A stretch of DNA of 64,000 nucleotides from Tetrapisispora phaffii CBS 4417 (taxonomy: Eukaryota; Ascomycota; Saccharomycetes; Saccharomycetales; Saccharomycetaceae): the NCBI RefSeq assembly GCF_000236905.1, contig NC_016523.1, positions 124,001 through 188,000 on the forward strand. Reading direction: 5' to 3'. Under the pieces are notes generated by a model. It had not been told where the DNA came from, ran no database searches, and saw only the letters and a list, made by a program, of their open reading frames with translations. Every line of letters begins with the position of its first letter. Positions within the stretch are counted from its first letter, which is position 1. A program made the position numbers and the translations under genes. Of the stretch, positions 9,182 through 17,985 are shown one piece after another.

Positions 9182-12016
9182 ATGGCAAGAAGACTCCCTG
9201 ACAGACCTCCAAATGGCATAGGATTCGGCTCCACTCCAAAATTGGTTCCAAGGCAATTAAATGTCGATGACGCCAGAAACGTGCTCTCGAAGCCATTCAA
9301 AGTCCCTTATAAAGTTAGCAAGCCCGCTGGAAGCACCTCTCGATCGCCAACTGTGCTTGCCAATACAAGAAGAGTATTGAGGGAAAGAAATAAGAACGTT
9401 TCCTACAAAGGTCTGGATGGTGACGGCGCAGAATTGAATTCCCTACAAAATATAGATGGCGTGGTAAATGAAAACGGTGAATTGATCAAAACACGACGTA
9501 AGGATGCCCTTAGTGCAAGAAGACTCGCTGAGGATCCAGAGAGGTTGAGTCGGATAGAACTGACTTTGAGAAAAACCTTTAACGTGCCAATTAAAGGCTA
9601 TACGCAAAGACACAGTCTGCCGTTGACTTTGGGAACAAAGAGAAAGATCATCTCGGAACCAAGACCGTTGCATGATCCCTCTGACGAACTTGCTATTGTG
9701 CTATACGATCCATCTGTGGATGGGGATATGATTATCCAAGAAGACGCAGATCAAGTCGAATCAATAAGAGATATTGCAACAATGGGCAATAAAAAAGAAC
9801 AAGAAAAGGAAAAAGAAAAACAGAAACAAATGGAAATAGAAAGATTAGCGCATCAACAAAAATTCTCACATCGCAGTGTCATGCCAAATGGTATAAGGAA
9901 TAAACCGTTAACAGAATTGTTAAAGCACAATCTGACTTCGACTGATATGAATGAAAGTGCAAAAAAGTTTCCTAGTATTCCGGTGGTCTTAGATCCAATG
10001 CTAGTCAAGATTTTAAGGCCACATCAAGTTGAAGGTGTAAAATTTCTGTACCGTTGTGTAACAGGTCTAGTAATGAAGGATTATTTAGAGAAGGAAGCAC
10101 TAGAAATGTTACCAGCTTCAATAGACGCTAATGACACATCAAGAATATCTGAAGTAAGTAATGAAGATCTTGAAATGAAGGATCAATCAAATTCAGAATC
10201 TAACGATTCAACTCCTAAAACAGGTACTCCGTCAGATACAACTCCATCTGAGAAAGAAACTCAAGATAATTCTAAAAATATTGGTGCATACGGTTGTATC
10301 ATGGCGGATGAAATGGGTTTAGGTAAAACATTGCAATGTATTACGTTAATGTGGACACTGTTGAAACAAGGACCAAAGGGTAAAAGATTGATTGATAAGT
10401 GTATTATTGTCTGTCCGTCCTCGTTAGTTAATAATTGGGCAAATGAATTAATAAAATGGTTAGGACCTGGCACATTAACTCCCTTGGCCATCGACGGTAA
10501 AAAATCATCGTTAGCTAATGGTGGTAATGCAACAGTGTCGCAGGCTGTTAGGGGATGGGCTCAAGCAAGAGGCAGAAATATCGTAAAACCAGTGTTGATT
10601 ATATCATATGAAACTCTTCGTAGAAATGTGGATCAATTGCAAGGTTGTAAAGTAGGTTTGATGTTGGCGGACGAGGGTCATAGACTAAAAAATGGTGAAT
10701 CATTGACATTCACTGCTCTAAATAGTATCGACTGTCCAAGAAGAGTTATTTTGTCAGGTACACCGATTCAAAATGATTTATCCGAATATTTCTCATTATT
10801 AAATTTTTCTAATCCTGGATTATTAGGAACAAGATCAGAATTTAGAAGAAATTTTGAAATTCCAATTCTGAATGGGCGTGACTCAGAAGCTAGTGACGAA
10901 GATATCAAGAAAGGTGAACGCCAACTTCAAAAATTGTCTCATATCGTTTCCAAATTCATTATTAGACGTACCAACGATATTTTATCAAAATATTTACCAT
11001 GTAAATACGAACATGTTATTTTTGTAAATTTAAAACCTTTTCAAAGAGATGTATACAAAAGTATTATTAAAACTAAAGAAGTTGCAGAAGCAGTGAAAAA
11101 TTCCAAAAAGGGAGGTTCGATGATGTTGAGGTCGATCGGTTTATTGAAAAAGCTATGTAATCATCCGGATTTGATCAATTTAGAAGAGGAATTGGATAAT
11201 TTAGATGACTCTTTGGTTATACCTGATGATTATAATATTTCTAATGCTGCAAAAAGTAGAGATGTTCGTATTGAATTTTCTGGTAAATTTGCAATTTTAG
11301 AAAGATTTTTACATAAAATCAACACAGAATCCAACGACAAAATTGTTTTAATTTCAAATTATACACAAACTTTAGATTTGATTGAAAAACTATGCAGGCG
11401 TAGACAATATGGTGTTTTACGATTAGATGGTACAATGAATATAAACAAAAGACAAAAATTGGTCGACAGATTTAATTCTCCCGATGAGCCGGAATTCATT
11501 TTCTTGTTAAGTTCTAAAGCAGGTGGATGTGGTATTAACTTAATAGGTGCTAACAGACTTATATTATTGGATCCTGATTGGAATCCAGCTTCTGATCAAC
11601 AAGCTTTAGCGCGTGTATGGAGAGATGGTCAAAAGAAGGATTGTTTTATTTACAGATTTATTTCTACCGGTACTATTGAAGAAAAGGTGTTCCAAAGACA
11701 ATCTATGAAAATGAGTTTAAGTTCTTGTGTGGTTGATGAAAAGGAAGATGTAGAGAGATTATTCAGTACTGATAATTTAAAACAATTATTTCAATTAAAT
11801 GAAAAAACGATCTGTGATACTCATGAAACGTATGGTTGTAAACGTTGTGATCTTTCAGGTAAACAAAGATTAAAATCACCTACAATGTTGTATGGTGATG
11901 CAACATCTTGGAACCATTTAAATCATCAAGCATTAGAGAAAACTAACGATCATTTGTTGCGTAATGAATTCGGTTTTGATGACGTTAGTTATGCATTTCA
12001 ATATATTTCCCATTAA
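9182..12016 (+). CDS. RAD54: Swi2/Snf2 DNA translocase of homologous recombination
   Basis: Rad54 remodels chromatin, stimulates Rad51 strand exchange and removes Rad51 from duplex DNA. The 944-residue protein starts MARRLPDRPPNGIGFG, matching the family N-terminus. Order: a conserved N-terminal Rad51-interaction region to about residue 270, Walker A DEMGLGKT (about residue 378), the DEGH box (about 497), the SGTPIQND motif, and the C-terminal helicase lobe with SSKAGGCGINLIGANR and QALARVWRDGQKK. A cysteine-containing tail (CDTHETYGCKRC) ends at AFQYISH as in yeast. It is longer than S. cerevisiae Rad54 (898 aa), mostly from a Ser/Thr/Asp-rich insertion before motif I at about residues 313-362. 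The paralogue RDH54 is excluded by the N- and C-termini. Confidence 0.98.
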   Translation: MARRLPDRPPNGIGFGSTPKLVPRQLNVDDARNVLSKPFKVPYKVSKPAGSTSRSPTVLANTRRVLRERNKNVSYKGLDGDGAELNSLQNIDGVVNENGELIKTRRKDALSARRLAEDPERLSRIELTLRKTFNVPIKGYTQRHSLPLTLGTKRKIISEPRPLHDPSDELAIVLYDPSVDGDMIIQEDADQVESIRDIATMGNKKEQEKEKEKQKQMEIERLAHQQKFSHRSVMPNGIRNKPLTELLKHNLTSTDMNESAKKFPSIPVVLDPMLVKILRPHQVEGVKFLYRCVTGLVMKDYLEKEALEMLPASIDANDTSRISEVSNEDLEMKDQSNSESNDSTPKTGTPSDTTPSEKETQDNSKNIGAYGCIMADEMGLGKTLQCITLMWTLLKQGPKGKRLIDKCIIVCPSSLVNNWANELIKWLGPGTLTPLAIDGKKSSLANGGNATVSQAVRGWAQARGRNIVKPVLIISYETLRRNVDQLQGCKVGLMLADEGHRLKNGESLTFTALNSIDCPRRVILSGTPIQNDLSEYFSLLNFSNPGLLGTRSEFRRNFEIPILNGRDSEASDEDIKKGERQLQKLSHIVSKFIIRRTNDILSKYLPCKYEHVIFVNLKPFQRDVYKSIIKTKEVAEAVKNSKKGGSMMLRSIGLLKKLCNHPDLINLEEELDNLDDSLVIPDDYNISNAAKSRDVRIEFSGKFAILERFLHKINTESNDKIVLISNYTQTLDLIEKLCRRRQYGVLRLDGTMNINKRQKLVDRFNSPDEPEFIFLLSSKAGGCGINLIGANRLILLDPDWNPASDQQALARVWRDGQKKDCFIYRFISTGTIEEKVFQRQSMKMSLSSCVVDEKEDVERLFSTDNLKQLFQLNEKTICDTHETYGCKRCDLSGKQRLKSPTMLYGDATSWNHLNHQALEKTNDHLLRNEFGFDDVSYAFQYISH

Positions 12017-12061
12017 TTATTTTATAGAGTTTCAAATATAAGTAAACAAAAACTACCCATA

Positions 12062-12161
12062 TTGTTATTGTTGTTGTTGTTGTATTATTATTATTATTAT
12101 ATTAGCATACATCGATATTTACATTCATATATATGTATATANNNNNNNNNNNNNNNNNNNN

Positions 12162-12190
<29 letters not shown>
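12062..12190. repeat. Simple repeats and 20-N assembly gap between RAD54 and HAA1
   Basis: GTT/ATT trinucleotide runs (about 12064-12100) are followed by TA dinucleotide DNA that surrounds an N-run at 12142-12161. The gap is probably a collapsed microsatellite. This is the spacer between two convergent genes. Confidence 0.9.
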
Positions 12191-12196
<6 letters not shown>

Positions 12197-12216
12197 AATT
12201 CGTGTATGAAATTGAT

Positions 12217-14151
12217 CTATATATTAAACGTGTCATCATATTCTGATTTTATAACATTCTGAATCACTTGTTGATCAAGGTCAGAATTCATTGTGTTATT
12301 TAAAAATATTTTATCTTTCAATAAATTTTCATTTCCAAATTGATTTGAAGGGCTATTCATTGAAACATCAATAGTAGAATTATCCATGTTGACATTAGAA
12401 TAGTTATTTGAGCTGCTCATATCATTTACCATTCCCTTCAGTATATCATTATAACTTGAGTATATGCTATCAGAATGTTTTGCAAAATCCTCATCTTGAG
12501 GATCTAAGCCCATTACGTAATTTTCATTTTTTATTTTTGGTTCTTGTAATGATTGATCTTGGTCATTCTTCAACAATTGGGAATCAGGAAATGAGGAAGC
12601 ATTGAAATCATTATCATTACCAGGTATATTAAGTAATGAATTAGCACCTGAAAAGTTATTATTAGCATCCATATCTAATAATCCAGGTGTTAATGATAAT
12701 ATACCAACACCGTCGTTTACATTTGTAGTGATATTCTTCATATTATTTAAATTTTTTTGAGCATTTGTTATTTTATCCAAAGTTGCATTATTATTAGTCT
12801 CATTAGTGTTAGTTGCTGTAAATTTATTGGCAGTTGTAACATCAAAATCTAGAATATTATCATCTTTTGGTTCAGGTTTAATAAGAGGATTATTTAAACT
12901 ATGATTGGACGGATTCTCTTGTTTTAATAAATAAGATGCTCTTGACATCCCTTGCAGAGCAGAAGAATTCATGATAGAATCTAATAGACCGTTCATATCG
13001 TCTAAATCATGTTCTTGTTTAATTTTAATATCATTCAAATTGTTTTCTATGTTGTTATTAGGATAGTCGTTACTTTTACTGTTTTTCATATTGTTATTGT
13101 CGTTATTTTCGGAATTATTAACTCCACTTAACCAATCAGGAGACATATTTGACAAGTTTGTAGGTATTATGCTAGAAATCGAAATATCTTTCTTACCGTT
13201 ACTATTGGTAGTATTAGCAGTTAAGTTGCTTGTTATGTGTGTAGTATTATAAAATGATGGCGATTGTGGAGAAGAAAAACTTTGTTCCAAGTAGTGTTGA
13301 GATTGTGTAGATGAGATGGAGGCTAGAGAATTCACTCGGTGGTAATCTTTTGTAATTTTCCCGCTTGTATTTACCGGGGACGATATAGCATGAACACTAT
13401 CGTTATTTTGAGGACTTGTGTTATTGTTATTGTTATTGTTGCCTACGTTTGAATCCAAATAATTATTTGAGTTGAAAACGTTGAATAGATTTGAATGTGA
13501 GTCAGAATAATTCTTAGTAAACAAATTCGAGTTATTGCTTATGAAGTTATTTGGATTGCTGCTAGAGAAGCCATTGATGAAACTATTACCTCCGTCAATG
13601 GAGGTAGGAGAATTCATACTACTGACATCGCTATATGAGTGAACACTTGAGTCTGTACCAAATAAATGAGGATTATTGTTCAACATTGAAATACTTTTAC
13701 CGGTTCCTGTAAAACTGTTCATGGAGAGTGCGGACATTCTTCTCTCCGAGATTACTGAATCTTTTCTCTTATAATTTGTGGTATCGAATGTGTTGTCATT
13801 GTGTTGTTTTAGTAAGTCGATTTTAACATTTGACTTATTGCCTTGTTCACCTCCGCCTAGCAGTTTGTTCCGCCTCTTCAGTTCCTTTGACCTTGCCTTT
13901 GCTTCATCTTTCAGCTTCTGTTGTTCTAATCTTTTTCTTAATCTGCCACAAGTGCATTGTTTACCTTCTTCGAGCAATTTATCGACAATACGTTTATTTT
14001 TCCTTAGTTCTTTACAAAGGTCACAAGTTGTTGAAGGTCTACCTTTTGGTTTTATCATCATCAGCGGTTGGTCTGTATGCGTGCAGGTGGTCACTCTATG
14101 ACCCCTGATACACCTTTCACAGGCGTATTTTATTCCATTCACCAATACCAT
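12217..14151 (-). CDS. HAA1: Copper-fist transcription factor, Haa1 type
   Basis: Haa1 activates the weak-acid stress response; its paralogue Cup2/Ace1 activates metallothionein genes on copper. The 644-residue protein begins with a copper-fist domain (residues 1 to about 40: MVLVNGIKYACERCIRGHR, then KGRPSTTC), followed by a CTCGRL cysteine motif. It is closer to Haa1 (MVLINGIKYACERC...) than to Cup2, and a second Haa1-like block, GKITKDYHRVNSLASISS, is present. Length also favours Haa1 (694 aa) over Cup2 (225 aa). The remainder is Asn/Ser-rich with poly-Asn runs and acidic patches, as in activation domains. Regular CxC clusters like those of Cup2 are absent. The position next to RAD54 corresponds to the CUP2/HAA1 duplicate pair. 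It has a very long upstream region. Confidence 0.9.
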   Translation of the reverse strand: MVLVNGIKYACERCIRGHRVTTCTHTDQPLMMIKPKGRPSTTCDLCKELRKNKRIVDKLLEEGKQCTCGRLRKRLEQQKLKDEAKARSKELKRRNKLLGGGEQGNKSNVKIDLLKQHNDNTFDTTNYKRKDSVISERRMSALSMNSFTGTGKSISMLNNNPHLFGTDSSVHSYSDVSSMNSPTSIDGGNSFINGFSSSNPNNFISNNSNLFTKNYSDSHSNLFNVFNSNNYLDSNVGNNNNNNNTSPQNNDSVHAISSPVNTSGKITKDYHRVNSLASISSTQSQHYLEQSFSSPQSPSFYNTTHITSNLTANTTNSNGKKDISISSIIPTNLSNMSPDWLSGVNNSENNDNNNMKNSKSNDYPNNNIENNLNDIKIKQEHDLDDMNGLLDSIMNSSALQGMSRASYLLKQENPSNHSLNNPLIKPEPKDDNILDFDVTTANKFTATNTNETNNNATLDKITNAQKNLNNMKNITTNVNDGVGILSLTPGLLDMDANNNFSGANSLLNIPGNDNDFNASSFPDSQLLKNDQDQSLQEPKIKNENYVMGLDPQDEDFAKHSDSIYSSYNDILKGMVNDMSSSNNYSNVNMDNSTIDVSMNSPSNQFGNENLLKDKIFLNNTMNSDLDQQVIQNVIKSEYDDTFNI

Positions 14152-14801
14152 GTTCTGAGATATGTATATGATTTTGTGCTGTTGGAGTTGGTTACTTTTT
14201 CTTGGAGAAAACAGAAGGTACTGAGTTACTTAATGTTTTTATATTGTGCTTATCTATTTTTTTTCAATTACTCAATACAAAAATTCACAGCGGCGTTGTG
14301 TGAGTGTATATATGTGTGTTACGTGTTCGCAATTACTTGGAAACAGAAAATGCTTTTCTGCAAATAATTATGATATAGGTGCACTTCAAAGACACTTTAT
14401 GAACGAGATCGGTGCAACGAAGATATGAAAAGTGTTCGAGATGAAAAAACAAGGTGGATAGAGTTTGGAAGTATAGTCGTTCGTTACAATCTCTATATAT
14501 ATTATATATTTTTAATATATTTTTTTCCCGACTTTGATTAGTTTGCATTAATTTTGAAATAATTGTATGTTTGAAAAATCCAGAAAGTGACCGGATTCGG
14601 AAAACCAACTATCAAGTAGCACCAGCGGTTCCGTAAAACGCGAGTAGTACCGCCCAATGCGACTAGTGCTGCCACATTAAAATATGGACGAAAAAGAAAT
14701 AATGTTCGACCGGCACTGACACGCTGTTTCCCGGCTAGAAAGACATGCAGCGGATAACTTACCTTTTCCAGTTACATCGATTTCCTAATCGAGGCAGGCA
14801 A

Positions 14802-14832
14802 AGAGACAGAGGAGCTCTGCTCCTCTGTCTCT
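14802..14832. repeat. Perfect 14-bp hairpin
   Basis: AGAGACAGAGGAGC, a 3-base loop (TCT), then the exact reverse complement. A 14-bp perfect stem is unusual for intergenic yeast DNA. It is not followed by a T-run, and function is unknown. Confidence 0.9.
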
Positions 14833-15365
14833 CAGTGCGTTACTGTGTGCTTTTCCAGTTGCAGTGTTGCTGTTTTTTTTTCTTTTTTTGCTTCGTCATT
14901 ATCTTCTTTCTACGTCGATTCCTCTTGATTCCCCCTTGCATTATGGGAAACAGGACACGAGCGGGTGCTACCCGGGTTCCGTGCCTCCTTCATCGGCCTT
15001 GGATATGCTCTCTTCGGCCGCTGTGTCATGAAGTGAGCGGCTCTCTCGTTGTTCACAATGCCAGGACGCTGTCGCAGTGCGGCGAGAGGAAGGGAGAGTG
15101 CCCAGCGCGCACATGCACGGCGGCCAGTGAAGTTGCCCGGGACCTGTTAGGAATCGGTGGTTCTTGCGGTAGACGACCGTATGAAATCATTTTTCTGTTT
15201 GGCGCCAACAACTGTCCGTGGCGAAAAGCGATCTGATAAGAGACGTCAGAAAGAAAAGAAAACAATCAATGAGTGTGTCCCACAGGCATTGTGCAGAGGA
15301 AATGAAGAGAGCACGGCGAGATAACGGCGAGTGAACAATGCATATCCGGGCTACGTTGCTGTTAC

Positions 15366-15419
15366 CGTGCGTGCGTGTGTGCGTGTGCGTGCGTGTGTGC
15401 GTGTGCACGCACACGCACA
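15366..15419. repeat. 54-bp alternating purine-pyrimidine (GT/GC) tract
   Basis: Every base from 15366 to 15419 alternates pyrimidine and purine, built from GTGC/GTGT units that flip to CACG units at the 3' end. Such tracts can adopt Z-DNA, and the flip also allows a ~10-bp cruciform stem. Confidence 0.9.
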
Positions 15420-16494
15420 GGACTGGGAGCGCGCACTGATTCCTTGTCAGAGGCAAGCGCAGTCCATTGCAGTGTCATTGAGCGACCGTCGATTTGGGTA
15501 AGCAAGCCACGTCCTACGACGTTGCAGTCGGCTTCTGTTGCCGTACAGAAGGATGCACGACGGAAAGACACACGCACGCACAGCAAAGTCGGCGCTTCAC
15601 GCTGTTCTGTTTTTGCGGTTTGCCGTCTGCACACGCCGTCTCGCCGATCTGTCTGGGAAGAAGCACGTAGAAAAAGAAAACACGACTGTCGTGGTTGGGA
15701 CAGTAAAAGATCCACAGAGCGGGCCATTGTGCTGATCAAAATCGCACATTCAAGCTCCTGACATTGGGGTTATTGGGCAACCGTAACCCTGCTCTAGCCC
15801 GCCCCCTCTCTTTTGGATAAATCAAGGACACACACTCAGGCTCACACTCAGCGATGGGAACAGCATCTGTTGCGTTCAGTACCAGGGATTCTTGCCAGCG
15901 CACGGTGCTACCCCCCCCCTTCCCACCATCGTCGAGTGGCCTTTCTTTTACCCCCCTACTTCGGAATGGCGGGAAATCAAGAATAGGTAACAACGTCAAC
16001 AATATTACAATACCAAATAATACGGACTGGCCCATTCTGGAAATACTGAACGTCGCGCTTTACTAGGGCGAATACTCATGCGGGTGGTGATGCCCACATA
16101 GCTCTTGAGGGCAGAGACACAAAAGAAACATCGAGTGTGGGAATAATGTAAAGGAATATGAATACTGCAAGTTGTGAGGAGCAAACTTTACTCAAGATAC
16201 ATTCACCTCACGGAATAGAGCGAGAGCGAGAGTGTTCGTAGTATCGCAAGTTCTCGTCGTGGATACATCACACTGCAAGATCTTGCATGAAGAAGTCTCT
16301 TCTTTGTATATGCGACCGTGTAAGCGAGTCAGTCTTATTAGCGCCTAACGAACGTGGCTGTTGTCGTAGATGTCTCTTTACATACGACGGTTGGTCTTAA
16401 GTCAGTTCCGCGAGCGTGCAGATACGGATCATTCCAGTATGCTATTTACGAATGAGTTAATCCAACGAAATGGATTTCTGACAATGCAAGGATA

Positions 16495-16672
16495 TAATGT
16501 GTAAATAGTACTGTAGAACCATCGGTCTGCTATACGTATCCAACAAGACAGCATCGTCGATTTGGGCAGAAAGGTAGCTTGAAATAAGATGTATATATAA
16601 ACCTAGGTGACTCATGGGCGCGCGACTCGTTGATCTAGGTCCAACAGACCAGAGAGATCTAATTAGAATGTC
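16495..16672 (+). mobile_element. Partial, degenerate LTR (copy B)
   Basis: Matches the middle and late part of LTR A: TAAATAGTACTGTAGAACCA, then a TATATATAAAC box, then GATC(C/T)AGGTCCA(A)(C/G)AGACCAGAGAGAT. Both LTR ends are lost or too diverged to place. No tRNA gene is adjacent, unlike the other three copies. Confidence 0.8.
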
Positions 16673-16689
16673 CTAGTGAAGTGAAAGAA

Positions 16690-16965
16690 CTTACATGAGA
16701 GAAAGGAGCATCACCTTGGACACTGAGGTTACGAATAACCACTTGAGTTCTTGGCGCTAACAAATTATAAACACCTCTATTGAATATTAAACATACTTCT
16801 ACACCAATCGAGAATAAAAAACAATTAAGTCTTGGTTTGGTACAGAAAACACTTGGTATTCTGGTAAATAACAATTTGTAATTTGTAATAACACATTTTC
16901 TGAAAGATAACTTTAGTTGATTCGAATTCGTACAATTTGCTGTCATTTATCTTTTCAAGTAGTAC
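16690..16965 (-). pseudogene. Unidentified gene relic
   Basis: The - strand shows stretches of protein-like sequence that pass between frames. Its last part includes APRTQVVIRNLSVQGDAP, and upstream parts in other frames are interrupted by stops. I do not recognise the parent gene. A ~30-bp piece of the same sequence (around RTQVVIRNLS) recurs right after LTR D, at 49376-49410 in the opposite orientation relative to the LTR. That shows this relic took part in the same rearrangements as the LTRs. Confidence 0.4.
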
Positions 16966-17027
16966 TCTATATGACATTTTTTTCTAGTCAAATATTGATT
17001 GACAGTTTGACCCGAGGAGTCGAAGGC

Positions 17028-17123
17028 GTCAGTGTCATTAAAACTATCTTCCGTTTACAAGATGCTAATCCAGGTGCTATCTCTGGTAATTTACGTGACA
17101 CTTTGATTGAAACTTATTCTTAG
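17028..17123 (+). pseudogene. TIF6 3'-end fragment
   Basis: The last ~31 codons match the C-terminus of intact TIF6 at 52864-53601 ([23 protein letters not shown], stop at 17121-17123). Sequence 5' of about 17028 has no TIF6 similarity. No start or core domain exists, so this is a truncated copy left by the segmental duplication. A few substitutions separate it from the intact gene. Confidence 0.92.
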
Positions 17124-17985
17124 TCAAGTTATTCTACGTATCATAAAAATGTCATTTTGCAAATCAAGGTTATTATTTTGGGGGTATGTCTAAGCATTAT
17201 TTATATATTTTTTATAGATAGGAATATGTGTATATCAGCCTTTTGTTTATATATTAAAGGGATAATATCAACAAAAAGAAGCAACAAGAATATATCTGTG
17301 AATTTGGGAATTGTTTTTTTTAGTTTAATTTTACCTCGAGTAAGCTATCCTTTTGACGGTGCAATATGTGTCCGTCGTTGTTTTTTGTAATAATCAGAGT
17401 TCACAAAATTAACCTGCACAGTTGCCACCAATTATTACCATACTAAATAGGTCTAGACTCATAAACTATTTAAAGTGTGTTCTAGAAGGTGAGACTATAT
17501 TCCGCATATCATTGTGTCCTTACCTTCACTATATATTAACCATAAAATCTTTTGTGACATCAACTGGATAAAGGGATGCCTTCAAACTATCTGTCACATA
17601 AAACGCCACAAGGTAAGTTGGAAGCACAATTACTGTGAGAACTCATTTTGTGGATACCAATACTATCAGGTAACTTGATCAAGAACGGTTATCTTGATCT
17701 AGTTTTGAATGAAAATAGTTTGTGGCATTCAAGTGTCATTAAAACCAGATTAGAAAAATATTTGGTATAATAAGGGATGTCAATTGACTTTATTTGATTT
17801 ATACTTTTGTTACTAATTCACTACATTTCCTGTATTGTTTATTTATTATGTGTATTTTATTAAATTTATTTTATTTATTATAGTTCTTCTACATAAAAAA
17901 TTATAGATATAAGAAATACTTTACGTAGTCAACATTTATATTTATAAACCTTTCAAAAAACCTCAAACAATAAGCACTATCAATC
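17124..17985. other. Spacer between TIF6 relic and gene X copy 1
   Basis: Shared with 52393-52863 in copy 2, where the part 17546-17958 is missing at an N-run. A GGTGGCAA motif on the - strand (17422-17429) resembles the Rpn4 site but is one base off the full PACE. No gene seen. Confidence 0.6.

Larger units (their letters stand above)
14640..16480. other. GC-rich non-coding island upstream of HAA1
   Basis: About 1.8 kb of unusually GC-rich DNA (about 70% at 15061-15120). No open frame in it resembles a protein; the many overlapping frames on both strands are by-products of composition. It includes a perfect hairpin (14802-14832), a long alternating GTGC tract (15366-15419) and C-runs near 15910 and 15951. 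GC falls back towards the partial LTR at 16495. No tRNA or rRNA signature was found. It could be a long regulatory region, a remnant of foreign or subtelomeric DNA, or an unrecognised structured RNA. Confidence 0.5.

Noticed and set aside
9182..12016. RDH54 (TID1) as identity of the Rad54-type gene
   Set aside because: The N-terminus MARRLPDRPPNGIG, the C-terminus AFQYISH and the neighbours all match RAD54.
12217..14151. CUP2/ACE1 as identity of the copper-fist gene
   Set aside because: Much longer than Cup2, lacks its regular CxC clusters, and shares a second internal block with Haa1.
14745..15761. Open frames up to 163 codons in the island upstream of HAA1
   Set aside because: Poly-Phe, poly-Cys and repeat-derived translations on both strands; no conserved motif.
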